Shown piece after piece: positions 18,194 to 25,852 of a stretch of 64,000 nt of DNA. Each line of letters begins with the position of its first letter. Position 1 is the stretch's first letter. Position numbers and translations under genes: made by a program. The stretch comes from Amycolatopsis sp. DSM 110486. Its GTDB lineage: Bacteria; Actinomycetota; Actinomycetes; Mycobacteriales; Pseudonocardiaceae. The notes under the pieces were generated by a model. That model saw nothing but the letters and a program-made list of their open reading frames with translations. It was not told the DNA's origin and did no database searches. The stretch spans positions 4,293,001 through 4,357,000 of the forward strand of contig NZ_CP080519.1 in assembly GCF_019468465.1 (NCBI RefSeq), read 5' to 3'.

Positions 18194-18879
18194 CGAGGGT
18201 TCTCATTGTCGAGGACGAAGAGTCCTTCGCCGACCCGCTCGCCTTCCTGTTGCGCAAGGAAGGTTTCACGGCCGCGGTGGCCGGGACGGGACAGCAGGCG
18301 CTCGAGGAGTTCGACCGCAACGGTGCCGACATCGTGCTGCTCGACCTCATGCTCCCGGGCATGAGCGGCACGGACGTGTGCAAGCAGCTGCGCCAGCGTT
18401 CGGCCGTGCCGGTGATCATGGTGACGGCGCGCGACAGCGAGATCGACAAGGTCGTGGGCCTCGAGCTCGGCGCCGACGACTACGTGACGAAGCCCTACTC
18501 GGCCCGGGAGCTCATCGCGCGCGTGCGCGCGGTGCTGCGCCGCGGCGGCGAGCCGGGCGCGGAGGGCGAGCTGGCGCCGCTGGTGCTCTCGGCCGGGCCC
18601 GTGCGGATGGACGTCGAGCGGCACGTCGTGACCGTGGACGGCGCCGAGGTTTCGCTGCCGCTCAAGGAGTTCGACCTGCTGGAGTACCTGCTGCGCAACG
18701 TGGGCCGCGTGCTCACGCGCGGCCAGCTGATCGACCGCGTGTGGGGCGCCGACTACGTCGGGGACACCAAGACCCTCGACGTCCACGTGAAGCGCCTGCG
18801 CTCGAAGATCGAGCCCGACCCGGGTTCCCCGCGCCACCTCGTGACGGTGCGCGGCCTCGGGTACAAGTTCGAGACGTGA
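18190..18879 (+). CDS. regX3: OmpR-family response regulator RegX3 (PhoP-type)
   Basis: 229 residues from the GTG at 18190 with GGAGG at 18179-18183. The receiver domain has the acidic pair EDEE, phosphoacceptor Asp52 in LLDLMLPG and Lys in YVTKPYSARE. The winged-helix DNA-binding domain ends with TLDVHVKRLRSKIEPDPGSP and VRGLGYKFET. It activates phosphate-starvation genes. The upstream three-repeat box suggests it controls its own operon. It is coupled to senX3 and followed by a terminator. Confidence 0.96.
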   Translation: MTRVLIVEDEESFADPLAFLLRKEGFTAAVAGTGQQALEEFDRNGADIVLLDLMLPGMSGTDVCKQLRQRSAVPVIMVTARDSEIDKVVGLELGADDYVTKPYSARELIARVRAVLRRGGEPGAEGELAPLVLSAGPVRMDVERHVVTVDGAEVSLPLKEFDLLEYLLRNVGRVLTRGQLIDRVWGADYVGDTKTLDVHVKRLRSKIEPDPGSPRHLVTVRGLGYKFET

Positions 18880-18905
18880 GCCGCCGGTAGGTAAAACACC
18901 GGAGC

Positions 18906-18950
18906 ACGGCCGGGGTGGCGGGGTTTTTTCTTGCCGCTCCGGCCGTTTTG
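18906..18950 (+). terminator. Rho-independent terminator after regX3
   Basis: Arms ACGGCCGG (18906-18913) and CCGGCCGT (18939-18946), with additional pairing of GTGGC/GCCGC inside, and then TTTTGG. A further TTTTTT lies in the loop. One of the most canonical terminators in the window. Confidence 0.75.
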
Positions 18951-19061
18951 GCTCCTGGGAAAACGCTTTATTTTTCACCCTGTGCGGGCGTTCGGCCACG
19001 CAGAGTCGAGCCCGGACCGAGTGGTGTTGGTTACAGTTTCGAGACCTGGCTGTGGGACCGG

Positions 19062-19067
19062 TACGCT
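19062..19067 (+). promoter_or_regulatory. -10 box of ppx, leaderless candidate
   Basis: TACGCT ends 8 nt before the GTG at 19076 and no Shine-Dalgarno is present. TTCGAG 18 nt upstream is a weak -35. Confidence 0.4.
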
Positions 19068-19075
19068 GGATCCTC

Positions 19076-20059
19076 GTGCGCCTAGGGGTACTCGACGTCG
19101 GGTCCAACACCGTCCACCTGCTGGTGGTCGACGCCCATCGTGGTGCGCACCCGACGCCCATGCACTCGGAGAAGGCCGTGTTGCGCCTCGCCGAGCAGAT
19201 CACGCGATCCGGCGAGCTCAGCCGTGCGGGCTCCGACCAGCTGGCCCGTGCCGTGGAGTCGGCGCGCGCTTCGGCCGTCCGGCTCGGGTGCGAAGAGGTG
19301 ATGGCGTTCGCGACGTCGGCCGTGCGCGAAGCCAAGAACTCGGCGAAGGTGCTGGCCAGAGTCGCGGAAGAGACCGGCGTCGAGCTGAAGGTGCTCTCCG
19401 GCGTCGACGAGGCGCGCTTGACTTTCCTGGCGGTGCGGCGGTGGTTCGGCTGGTCGGCCGGCCAGGTGCTGGTGCTCGACATCGGCGGCGGCTCGCTGGA
19501 AGTCGCGATGGGCCGCGACGAGGAGCCCGTGCTCGCGGAGTCGCTGCCGCTGGGAGCCGGGCGCACCACGCGCACGCGCTTCCGCCACGACCCGCCCACG
19601 CGCTCGGAGGTCGTGGCGACCTCCGCGTGGCTGGAGGGCGAGCTCGGCGGGCTCGCGAAGAAGGTCGCGAAATGGGGTGAACCCGATCGGGTGGTGGCGA
19701 CGTCGAAGACGTTCCGCTCCCTGGCCAGGCTCACCGGCGCGGCCCCCTCGGCGGCGGGCCCGCGCGTGCGCCGTACGCTCACGGACACCGCGTTGCGCCA
19801 GCTCATCGCCTTCGTTTCGCGCATGCCCGCAGCGGACCTCGCGCAACTCGAGGGGGTCAGCTCGAGCCGGTCGCACCAGCTCGTGGCGGGTGCTCTGGTG
19901 GCGCAAGCCGCCATGCGGGCGCTCTCCCTCGAAGAACTCGAGATCTGCCCGTGGGCACTGCGAGAGGGTGTCATCCTGCGACGGCTGGACCATTCCAACG
20001 GCGCGGACGAAACTGGGGCCGCCCTCACCGGCGTTTCGGCGAACGGGGAGGACCGGTGA
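19076..20059 (+). CDS. ppx: Exopolyphosphatase / Ppx-GppA family phosphatase
   Basis: 327 residues from the GTG at 19076 (RLGVLDVGSNTVHLLVVD); the frame is open 8 codons further but the family begins here. ASKHA-fold ATP-binding motifs are VLDVGSNTVHLL, a TSAVREAKNS segment, and the phosphate-2 loop VLDIGGGSLEVAMG. It lacks the C-terminal HD domain of long Ppx, so it is the short actinobacterial type (Rv0496-like), which hydrolyses short polyphosphate. Its position after senX3-regX3 fits phosphate homeostasis. The stop overlaps the start of a small ORF by 4 nt. Confidence 0.93.
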   Translation: MRLGVLDVGSNTVHLLVVDAHRGAHPTPMHSEKAVLRLAEQITRSGELSRAGSDQLARAVESARASAVRLGCEEVMAFATSAVREAKNSAKVLARVAEETGVELKVLSGVDEARLTFLAVRRWFGWSAGQVLVLDIGGGSLEVAMGRDEEPVLAESLPLGAGRTTRTRFRHDPPTRSEVVATSAWLEGELGGLAKKVAKWGEPDRVVATSKTFRSLARLTGAAPSAAGPRVRRTLTDTALRQLIAFVSRMPAADLAQLEGVSSSRSHQLVAGALVAQAAMRALSLEELEICPWALREGVILRRLDHSNGADETGAALTGVSANGEDR

Positions 20060-20214
20060 CAGCAGCGGACTGGACTTCGGTGACGGAAAACAGGCACGGT
20101 GAAGAGGTGACGGACATGCACAGCACGGTGTTCAGCGCGCGCGGCGCCGCCTGCGTCCGGCCGCCGGCGCGTGCCGTGGCCAACCCCGAGCGCGCTTTGG
20201 ACAGCACGGTATGA
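20056..20214 (+). CDS. Small ORF coupled on both sides between ppx and the proline-rich protein
   Basis: 52 residues. Its GTG overlaps the ppx stop (GTGA, 20056-20059), and its TGA overlaps the next ATG (ATGA, 20211-20214), so ribosomes could pass through all three genes. The product (VTAADWTSVTENRH at the start, one Cys, Arg/Ala-rich end) has no recognisable domain and no signal peptide. It could be a real small protein or merely a spacer that carries ribosomes to the next gene. No independent Shine-Dalgarno was seen. Confidence 0.4.
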   Translation: MTAADWTSVTENRHGEEVTDMHSTVFSARGAACVRPPARAVANPERALDSTV

Positions 20215-22013
20215 CCGACGAGAACGGCGCCCCGCCCCAGAAAACCGTGGCCGAACTGCTCGCCCAGCACGGGCAGCAGGTCGAGGGCTCACGGCGGCGC
20301 AGGCGTCGCGCAGCCGAAGACGACGAAGCCCCCGAGCCGCAGCCGGAGAGCGGCCGTCGCGCCGCGGGTGTGAGCGACACCGCCCCGCAGGCGATCATCG
20401 ACCGTGTGACCAGTGACGGCGGCACTCCGCCGCCGCCTTCGCGCTCGGCGGGTGGCCGTCGTCGTTCGGACGGGCCCGCGGCCCCCGCGCCGCGGGCGGT
20501 GCCGCAGGAGTCGGGGCCGATGCAGCGTCCGCCTGCTCCTCCTGCGCCGCCTGCCGGTCCTCAGGGACCGGGTGGGTTGGCTGGTCCTGGTCCGGGTCCT
20601 GCGGGTCCTGCGGGTCCGGGTGGCCCCGGTGGTCCTGCCGGCCCACCGACGCGGTCGGTCCGGCCGGTGAACGGGCAGCAGGATTCCGGGTACGTTCGCC
20701 AGCCGCCACCTGAGTCGGGGCAGTTCGCCCGGCCGCCGGCTCCGCCGCAGGAGTCCGGGCAGTTCGTGCGGCCGCAGGAGACGGGCTACACGCGCCCGCC
20801 GGCTCCGCCGCAGGAGTCGGGCCAGTTCGCGCGGCCGCAGGAGTCGGCGCAGCTGCCGGTTCCGCCTTCGCCTTCAGCCGAGTCGAGCCAGTTCGTGCGT
20901 CCGCCGGCCCCGCCGCAGGAGTCCGGCCAGATGCCGGTGCCGCCGCGCGGCCGTCCGACGCGCCAGCAGCCGGTGCCGCCGCCGGGTGCGGAAGAGACCC
21001 GCAACCAGGTGCCGCCGGTCCGCCGTCATCCCGGCCCGCCGCCCGCGCCGGGCGGCCCGCTCGCGTCGCGCCTCGACGGTCTTGACGGCACGCCCGACGC
21101 CGATGTGCCCGAGCCGCCCATGGCCAGTGGCGCGTTCCCCACGGGAGCGCCGCAGCGTCCGCGCCGGGCGCCGGCCCGCCGTCCCGCGCCGCAGCAGGAC
21201 CCGCACACGGAGCAGTTCGACGCCGTGGCCGGGGTGGCGCCGGAGGCGCCTGAGGTGGCTCCCGGTCCTGGCCCGGGTGGTCCTCGCCCCGGTGGTCCTC
21301 CCGCTCAGCCGCCGGGCTTGGCGGGTTGGCGCAAACGTCGTGAGCAGGAACAACTCGAGGACACCGAGATCGGCGTGATGCCGGTCGTCCCGGGCGAGTC
21401 CGCCGACGCCTACGCCGACGAGGACTACGCGGCCGACGACTACGCCGAGCCGTACGCCCCCGAGGGCGACTACGACGGCGGCCCGCCCACCATGGCCGCC
21501 CCCGCCGACTTCGACGCCGGCCCGCCCACCGCGGGCTACCCGGCGCCCATGCCGTTCGCCCCTGGCGGCGGCCCCGTCGACGACGACCTGTCCGAGTACG
21601 AGCGCGAGTTCGCCCAGCCGGGCTCCCCGGACTTCGACGGCGACGACTACGGCTACGACCAGCACGGCGACTACGAGGACGACTACGACGACGTCGCCCC
21701 CGAAGAGCCCGCCGCCGCTCCCGTGGCCGCCGAGCCGGCCCTCGAAGGCTCCCCCGGCAAACAGTGGCTCACCCTCGCGGGCCAACTTGCCCTCGGCGTC
21801 GTCGGCGGCGCCGGCGTGTGGCTCGGCTTCAACTGGCTGTGGGTCAACCTCGCGCCGGCCGCCCTCGTGGGCGCACTGCTGGTGATCGTGGCGCTGGTGT
21901 GGATCGTCCGCAAGATCCGCCGCGCGGAAGACCTGCAGACCACGCTGCTGGCCATCCTGGTGGGTTTGGTGGTGACGGTGTCACCTGCCGCCCTGTTGCT
22001 GGTGGGGCGTTAG
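20211..22013 (+). CDS. Large proline-rich membrane protein of unknown function
   Basis: 600 residues. The N-terminus has the short motif KTVAELLAQHGQQ, shared by several actinobacterial membrane proteins, followed by a basic patch RRRRRR. Residues about 75-400 are Pro/Gly/Gln-rich with a collagen-like run and tandem PPAPPQESGQF-type repeats. Next comes a very acidic Tyr/Asp region (ADDYAEPYAPEGDYDG). The C-terminal 85 residues hold three hydrophobic helices (LALGVVGGAGVWLGFNWLW; ALVGALLVIVALVWIV; LLAILVGLVVTVSPAALLLV). It occupies the place of Rv0497 but is about twice as long. A cytoplasmic scaffold anchored to the membrane is inferred; no function is known. Confidence 0.85.
   Translation: MTDENGAPPQKTVAELLAQHGQQVEGSRRRRRRAAEDDEAPEPQPESGRRAAGVSDTAPQAIIDRVTSDGGTPPPPSRSAGGRRRSDGPAAPAPRAVPQESGPMQRPPAPPAPPAGPQGPGGLAGPGPGPAGPAGPGGPGGPAGPPTRSVRPVNGQQDSGYVRQPPPESGQFARPPAPPQESGQFVRPQETGYTRPPAPPQESGQFARPQESAQLPVPPSPSAESSQFVRPPAPPQESGQMPVPPRGRPTRQQPVPPPGAEETRNQVPPVRRHPGPPPAPGGPLASRLDGLDGTPDADVPEPPMASGAFPTGAPQRPRRAPARRPAPQQDPHTEQFDAVAGVAPEAPEVAPGPGPGGPRPGGPPAQPPGLAGWRKRREQEQLEDTEIGVMPVVPGESADAYADEDYAADDYAEPYAPEGDYDGGPPTMAAPADFDAGPPTAGYPAPMPFAPGGGPVDDDLSEYEREFAQPGSPDFDGDDYGYDQHGDYEDDYDDVAPEEPAAAPVAAEPALEGSPGKQWLTLAGQLALGVVGGAGVWLGFNWLWVNLAPAALVGALLVIVALVWIVRKIRRAEDLQTTLLAILVGLVVTVSPAALLLVGR
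20700..20945 (+). repeat. Tandem ESGQF repeats in coding sequence
   Basis: At least five copies of a unit of about 15-23 residues with the core PPAPPQESGQFxRPQE. The DNA is correspondingly repetitive, so copy number may vary among strains. Some units are degenerate (ESAQL, ESSQF, ESGQM). Confidence 0.75.
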
Positions 22014-22032
22014 GCGGTTTCGGGTTTGTCGG

Positions 22033-22068
22033 GAACTCCCGGTCTCGCTGGTTGCGGGCCGGGAGTTC
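22033..22068 (+). terminator. Terminator after the proline-rich membrane protein gene
   Basis: Arms GAACTCCCGG (22033-22042) and CCGGGAGTTC (22059-22068), 16-nt loop, followed by TTGCGTTT. It ends the ppx transcript unit 20 nt after the stop codon. The remaining ~190 bases before the next gene show no convincing gene. Confidence 0.65.
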
Positions 22069-22258
22069 TTGCGTTTACGGCGGGGGACGGCTTGGGCTTC
22101 GCTCGCCGTGGTCAAGACCACCTGGGGAGCCGCCTGGTGTTTGCGGTTGACGACGCCCGCGACCTCGCGCCCCAGCCAGGCGCTGTCCCCATCCGCGAAC
22201 ACGCGCCCACCCCACAGCACCTGCGACACGCCCACCCCGGGCAAGGCAGGATGTCCCC

Positions 22259-23065
22259 GTGAATGCGCCTGAGAAGCCGATACCTGTGGGCCTGAGCACT
22301 GCGTCGGTGTGGCCCCTGCGGGCGGGGGCGGCGTTCGAGCTCGCGGCGGAGCTCGGGTACGACGGGGTCGAGGTCATGGTGTGGGCGGACCCCATCAGCC
22401 AGGACGTCGCGGCCGTGCGCCGGTGGTCGAAGCGCACGAACGTGCCGATCCTTTCGATCCACTCGCCGTCGCTGTTGATCACGCAGCGGGTCTGGTCGCC
22501 GGATCCCGAGATCAGGCTGCGGAAGTCCGTGGAGGCCGCGGAGCAACTGGGGGCGCGGACGGTCGTCGTGCATCCGCCGTTCCGGTGGCAGCGGCGCTAT
22601 GGGGACGGGTTCGGGGACCTCGTGGACGAGCTGGAAGAGAAATCCGGCATCGAGGTCGCCGTGGAGAACATGTTCAAGGTGCGTCCGCCGGGTGGGTCGC
22701 GGAACGCACGGGTGTCGGCGTTCCGGCCGTCGATCGATCCCACGGACGTCGGGTTCCGGCACTACACGCTTGATCTTTCCCACAGCGCCGCCGCGCGGAT
22801 GGACGCGCTCGCGCTGGCCGAGCGGATGGGGGAGGGCCTGAGCCACGTTCACCTCGCCGACGGAACCGGCGTGCCCAAGGACGAGCACCTCATCCCGGGC
22901 CACGGGGGCCAGCCGTGCGCCGAACTGCTGGAAAAGCTGGTCAGCGACGGCTTCACCGGTCAGGTCGTGCTCGAGGTCAACACACGCCACGCCATCGCCA
23001 CCGCCGAGCGGGCCCGCGCCCTCGCGGAGGCGCTGCTGTTCGCCCGGTTGCACCTCGGACAGTGA
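22259..23065 (+). CDS. Sugar phosphate isomerase/epimerase family TIM-barrel protein
   Basis: 268 residues, GTG start. AP-endonuclease family 2 fold: LSTASVWPLRAGAAFELAAE, GYDGVEVMVWAD, LSIHSPSLLIT, VVHPPFRW, VAVENMF, and the metal-binding HYTLDLSHSAA and LSHVHLADGTG with EVNTR at the end supply the His/Asp/Glu ligands expected. Substrate is unknown. It equals Rv0498 by order (from memory). The first part uses unusually many GGG and GTC codons. Confidence 0.87.
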   Translation: MNAPEKPIPVGLSTASVWPLRAGAAFELAAELGYDGVEVMVWADPISQDVAAVRRWSKRTNVPILSIHSPSLLITQRVWSPDPEIRLRKSVEAAEQLGARTVVVHPPFRWQRRYGDGFGDLVDELEEKSGIEVAVENMFKVRPPGGSRNARVSAFRPSIDPTDVGFRHYTLDLSHSAAARMDALALAERMGEGLSHVHLADGTGVPKDEHLIPGHGGQPCAELLEKLVSDGFTGQVVLEVNTRHAIATAERARALAEALLFARLHLGQ

Positions 23066-23210
23066 CCAGGCCGTTAGCATGATCGGCTGTCCGGGCGGTC
23101 CCGGGCCCCGGGACACCCTCATCCGGCTCATCGACACGTAAAGTGCCGACCGTGAACTCGTTGCGATCGTTGAACTTCTCCGCCACATGCGCCGCCGTGG
23201 CCGGCCGTTC

Positions 23211-24041
23211 GTGAGCCGGGCCGAACAGACGGCGACGGCGTTCGACGCGGCCAGCGCGGTCCGCTCCCTCGGAGACGGGACCTTCACGGCCACGCTGAGA
23301 GCGGATTGGGCGATCGCGAACCATCCCCACGGCGGGTTCCTCCTGGCCCTGCTCGCCAAGGCCGCCACGGCCGTGCTCGGCGAACGCGGCGAACCCACGG
23401 TGGAACCACTGGTGGTCAGCGCCGAGTTCCTGCACGCGCCGGCACTGGGTCCGGTGCTGCTGCGCACCGACGTCCGCAAGGTCGGCCGCCGCGCGTCGGT
23501 GGTCGCGGTGCGGCTGGAGCAGCGCGGGCGCAGCTGCGTGGAGGCGCGCGTCACGACCGGGCGGCTGCCGATGCGCCGCCCGGACTGGAGCGACGTGCCG
23601 CAGCTGCCGGCCGAACCGCCTTCGGGCGCGGTGCCGCTGGGCGCCGAAACCTCCGAGGGCGTGTTCAACCTCTCCTCCAGCTGCGAGATCCGCGTGGACC
23701 CGGCCACGGCGGGGTACCTCGCCGGGCGTGCCGGCGACCCGCCGCGGCTGAAGTTGTGGGCACGTCCGCGAGACGGGATCGGCGACGTCTACTTCGCACT
23801 CCTCGCGGGCGACCTCAACCCGCCGGTGGTGGCCAACCTCGGCCGCGTCGGCTGGGCGCCCACGGTGCAGCTCACGGCGTTCCTGCGCACCCGCCCGGCC
23901 CCCGGCTGGCTGCGCATCCTGGTGGAATCGCGTTCGGTGCACGAGGCCTGGTTCGACTCCGACGCCACGGTGATCGACTCCCAGGGCCGCCTCGTCGCGC
24001 AGGCGCGCCAGCTCGCGCTCGCCCCGGCACCCGGAGCCTGA
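23211..24041 (+). CDS. Thioesterase family (double hot-dog) protein
   Basis: 276 residues from the GTG at 23211 (SRAEQTATAFDAASAV); an ATG at 23187 would add eight basic residues and is less likely. Two hot-dog modules can be seen: the first with HPHGGFLLALLAKAA and AEFLHAPALGPVLL, the second after residue 150 ending ESRSVHEAWFDSDATVID. Families of this kind are acyl-CoA thioesterases; the acyl group is unknown. It corresponds in order to Rv0499. It is followed by proC after 24 nt. Confidence 0.82.
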   Translation: MSRAEQTATAFDAASAVRSLGDGTFTATLRADWAIANHPHGGFLLALLAKAATAVLGERGEPTVEPLVVSAEFLHAPALGPVLLRTDVRKVGRRASVVAVRLEQRGRSCVEARVTTGRLPMRRPDWSDVPQLPAEPPSGAVPLGAETSEGVFNLSSSCEIRVDPATAGYLAGRAGDPPRLKLWARPRDGIGDVYFALLAGDLNPPVVANLGRVGWAPTVQLTAFLRTRPAPGWLRILVESRSVHEAWFDSDATVIDSQGRLVAQARQLALAPAPGA

Positions 24042-24065
24042 CGCGCGTTTGGCACTCTCAGTGGC

Positions 24066-24878
24066 ATGAGTGTGATTGCGGTGCTGGGCGCGGGAAAGAT
24101 CGGCGAAGCCCTCCTGTCGGGGCTGCTGCACGGGGGCCACGCGCCCGGCGACCTGCTCTTCACCGAGCGCTACGAGGGCCGCGTCCGCGAGCTCGAGGAG
24201 CGCTACCCGGGGATGCGCGCGGCCACCGTGGAGGACGCCGCCAAGCGCGCGGACGTGCTCGTGGTCGCCGTGAAGCCGCAGGACATCGAGCCGGTGCTGG
24301 CGGAGCTGGCGCCGCTGCTCGGCGCGTCCTCGCTGGTCGTCTCGCTCTGTGCGGGGCTGCCGACGGCGCTGTACGAGCGGCGCCTGGCTGACGGTGTGCC
24401 TGTGGTCCGCGTGATGCCGAACACGCCGATGCTGGTCGGCGAGGCCATGAGCGCGATGTCGCCCGGCCGCTACGCCACCGCCGAACACCTCGCCACGGTC
24501 CACGAGCTGCTCTCGCACGTCGGCCAGGTCGTCGAGGTACCGGAATCGCAGCAGGACGCCGTCACGGCCCTCTCAGGCTCGGGACCGGCCTACTTCTTCT
24601 ACCTGGTCGAGGCCATGATCGATGCCGGCATCCTGCTCGGCCTGCCGCGCGCGCTCGCGGGGCAGCTGATCATCCAGTCGGCCGTGGGCGCCGCGAAGAT
24701 GCTCGCCGAGGGCACGGACCACCCCGTGCTGCTGCGCGAGGCCGTCACGTCGCCCGCCGGCACCACCATCAACGCGATCCGTGAGCTCGAAAAGCACGGC
24801 GTCCGGGCGGCTCTGCTGGACGCGATCGAGGCCGCGCGCGACCGTTCTGAAAAGCTCGGCCGCGCCCACGAGGACTGA
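24066..24878 (+). CDS. proC: Pyrroline-5-carboxylate reductase
   Basis: 270 residues. N-terminal Rossmann motif VIAVLGAGKIGEALLSGLL, VVAVKPQDIEPVL, RVMPNTPMLVGEAMSAM, and the C-terminal signature ALSGSGPAYFFYLVEAMIDAG with VTSPAGTTINAI. It makes proline from pyrroline-5-carboxylate with NAD(P)H, the last step of proline synthesis, in the cytoplasm. Everything needed is present. It is followed by a 186-bp gap and then a BldC-like gene, as in mycobacteria. Confidence 0.96.
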   Translation: MSVIAVLGAGKIGEALLSGLLHGGHAPGDLLFTERYEGRVRELEERYPGMRAATVEDAAKRADVLVVAVKPQDIEPVLAELAPLLGASSLVVSLCAGLPTALYERRLADGVPVVRVMPNTPMLVGEAMSAMSPGRYATAEHLATVHELLSHVGQVVEVPESQQDAVTALSGSGPAYFFYLVEAMIDAGILLGLPRALAGQLIIQSAVGAAKMLAEGTDHPVLLREAVTSPAGTTINAIRELEKHGVRAALLDAIEAARDRSEKLGRAHED

Positions 24879-25064
24879 CAAAACCGGCAAACCAGACCCG
24901 AGTGGGTAATCCGTGCGGCGAAAACCCGCAGGTAGGGGCCCATCCCGGTGACAGCCGTCGCACTAGTCCCACGTGTCCCGCTACCCTCTAGAAGAGCACG
25001 TGCGTGTCGATACCACAGGTGGGGAAGCCTCGTGGCGCGACACGTGTCGAAGGACGCGGTAATC

Positions 25065-25280
25065 ATGTCGCCGAACAAGAAGGAGGATTTGCCCTCGGTC
25101 GGGCAGGTCCAGTTTTTGACGGTCGCCGAGGTGGCCACGCTGATGCGGGTCTCGAAGATGACCGTGTACCGGCTGGTGCACTCGGGTGAGCTCCCCGCTG
25201 TGAGGGTGGGGAAGTCGTTCCGGGTTCCCGAAAAGGCCGTGCACGAGTACCTGCAGGGTGCCTACTTCGACGTCGGATAG
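25065..25280 (+). CDS. BldC/excisionase-like helix-turn-helix protein (BdtA-like)
   Basis: 71 residues from the ATG at 25065. A MerR/excisionase-type HTH fills the protein: FLTVAEVATLMRVSKMTVYR then LVHSGELPAVRVGKSFRVPE. It resembles Rv0500A of M. tuberculosis and, from memory, S. coelicolor BdtA (SCO3328), a target of the developmental regulator BldD. It is likely a small DNA-binding protein that multimerises on direct repeats like BldC. The open frame continues upstream without family similarity. A second member of the family (BldC) is at 58.6 kb. Confidence 0.87.
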   Translation: MSPNKKEDLPSVGQVQFLTVAEVATLMRVSKMTVYRLVHSGELPAVRVGKSFRVPEKAVHEYLQGAYFDVG

Positions 25281-25477
25281 CAGCTCAGCGCGGCGCGCCG
25301 CTCCGTTGAGGACGGCGGTCGGGCGGGGTCTGGGCGGTCGCCGGGCATGTGTTCACCCATGCCCGCCGACCGGCCCGCGTCGGCACGCGGGTAACCTGGT
25401 AAATCGCTCGTGCCTGTGCGCTCCACCCGTTGGACGCTGCGCCGGGCAGCGTGACCGACGACAACTGAGGAGCGCCC

Positions 25478-25579
25478 ATGGGTTCCGTGATCAAGAAGCG
25501 CCGCAAGCGCATGTCCAAGAAGAAGCACCGCAAGTTGCTTCGCCGTACGCGAGTGCAGCGTCGGAAGGCCGGCAAGTGA
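25478..25579 (+). CDS. Small ribosomal protein bS22-like (AURKAIP1/COX24 domain)
   Basis: 33 residues, below usual gene-calling limits: [19 protein letters not shown] then [14 protein letters not shown]. More than half are Lys/Arg. It matches the tiny actinobacterial protein next to proC/galE2 (Rv0500B), which was located in mycobacterial ribosome structures as bS22 in the small subunit. A GAGGAG sequence sits 5 nt before the ATG. It is followed directly by a very strong terminator. The codon use and the position make this call secure. Confidence 0.93.
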   Translation: MGSVIKKRRKRMSKKKHRKLLRRTRVQRRKAGK

Positions 25580-25601
25580 GCCAGCCCCACAGCTGATGCG
25601 C

Positions 25602-25632
25602 CGTGGCCCGTCCAGTCTCTGGACGGGCCACG
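25602..25632 (+). terminator. Strong terminator after bS22 gene
   Basis: 14-bp perfect arms (25602-25615 and 25619-25632) with a 3-nt TCT loop, followed by TCCATTTA. It lies 22 nt after the bS22 stop. Confidence 0.85.
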
Positions 25633-25852
25633 TCCATTTAGTGGGCCTTCTCCCCCGATTGAGTGAGGCGTGAGTCGCAATTCTCTGGTGGAGTTGTAAA
25701 TACGAAGTAAGACCTGGTCAGGGCACCCCCTGGCGCCGGTAACATCGGTGGGGCGTCCGCGCGATGCTTCCAATGAGTGCAGGCTCGTGCACTTCGGGTG
25801 ATCATCCACCCTCTTACGCCCAGCCGAACAGCCCAGCCGCACAGGGAGTCCC

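Noticed and set aside
21981..22244. 87-residue minus-strand ORF in the 22-kb gap
   Set aside because: No start signal or family motif; its end overlaps the membrane protein gene and the terminator hairpin.
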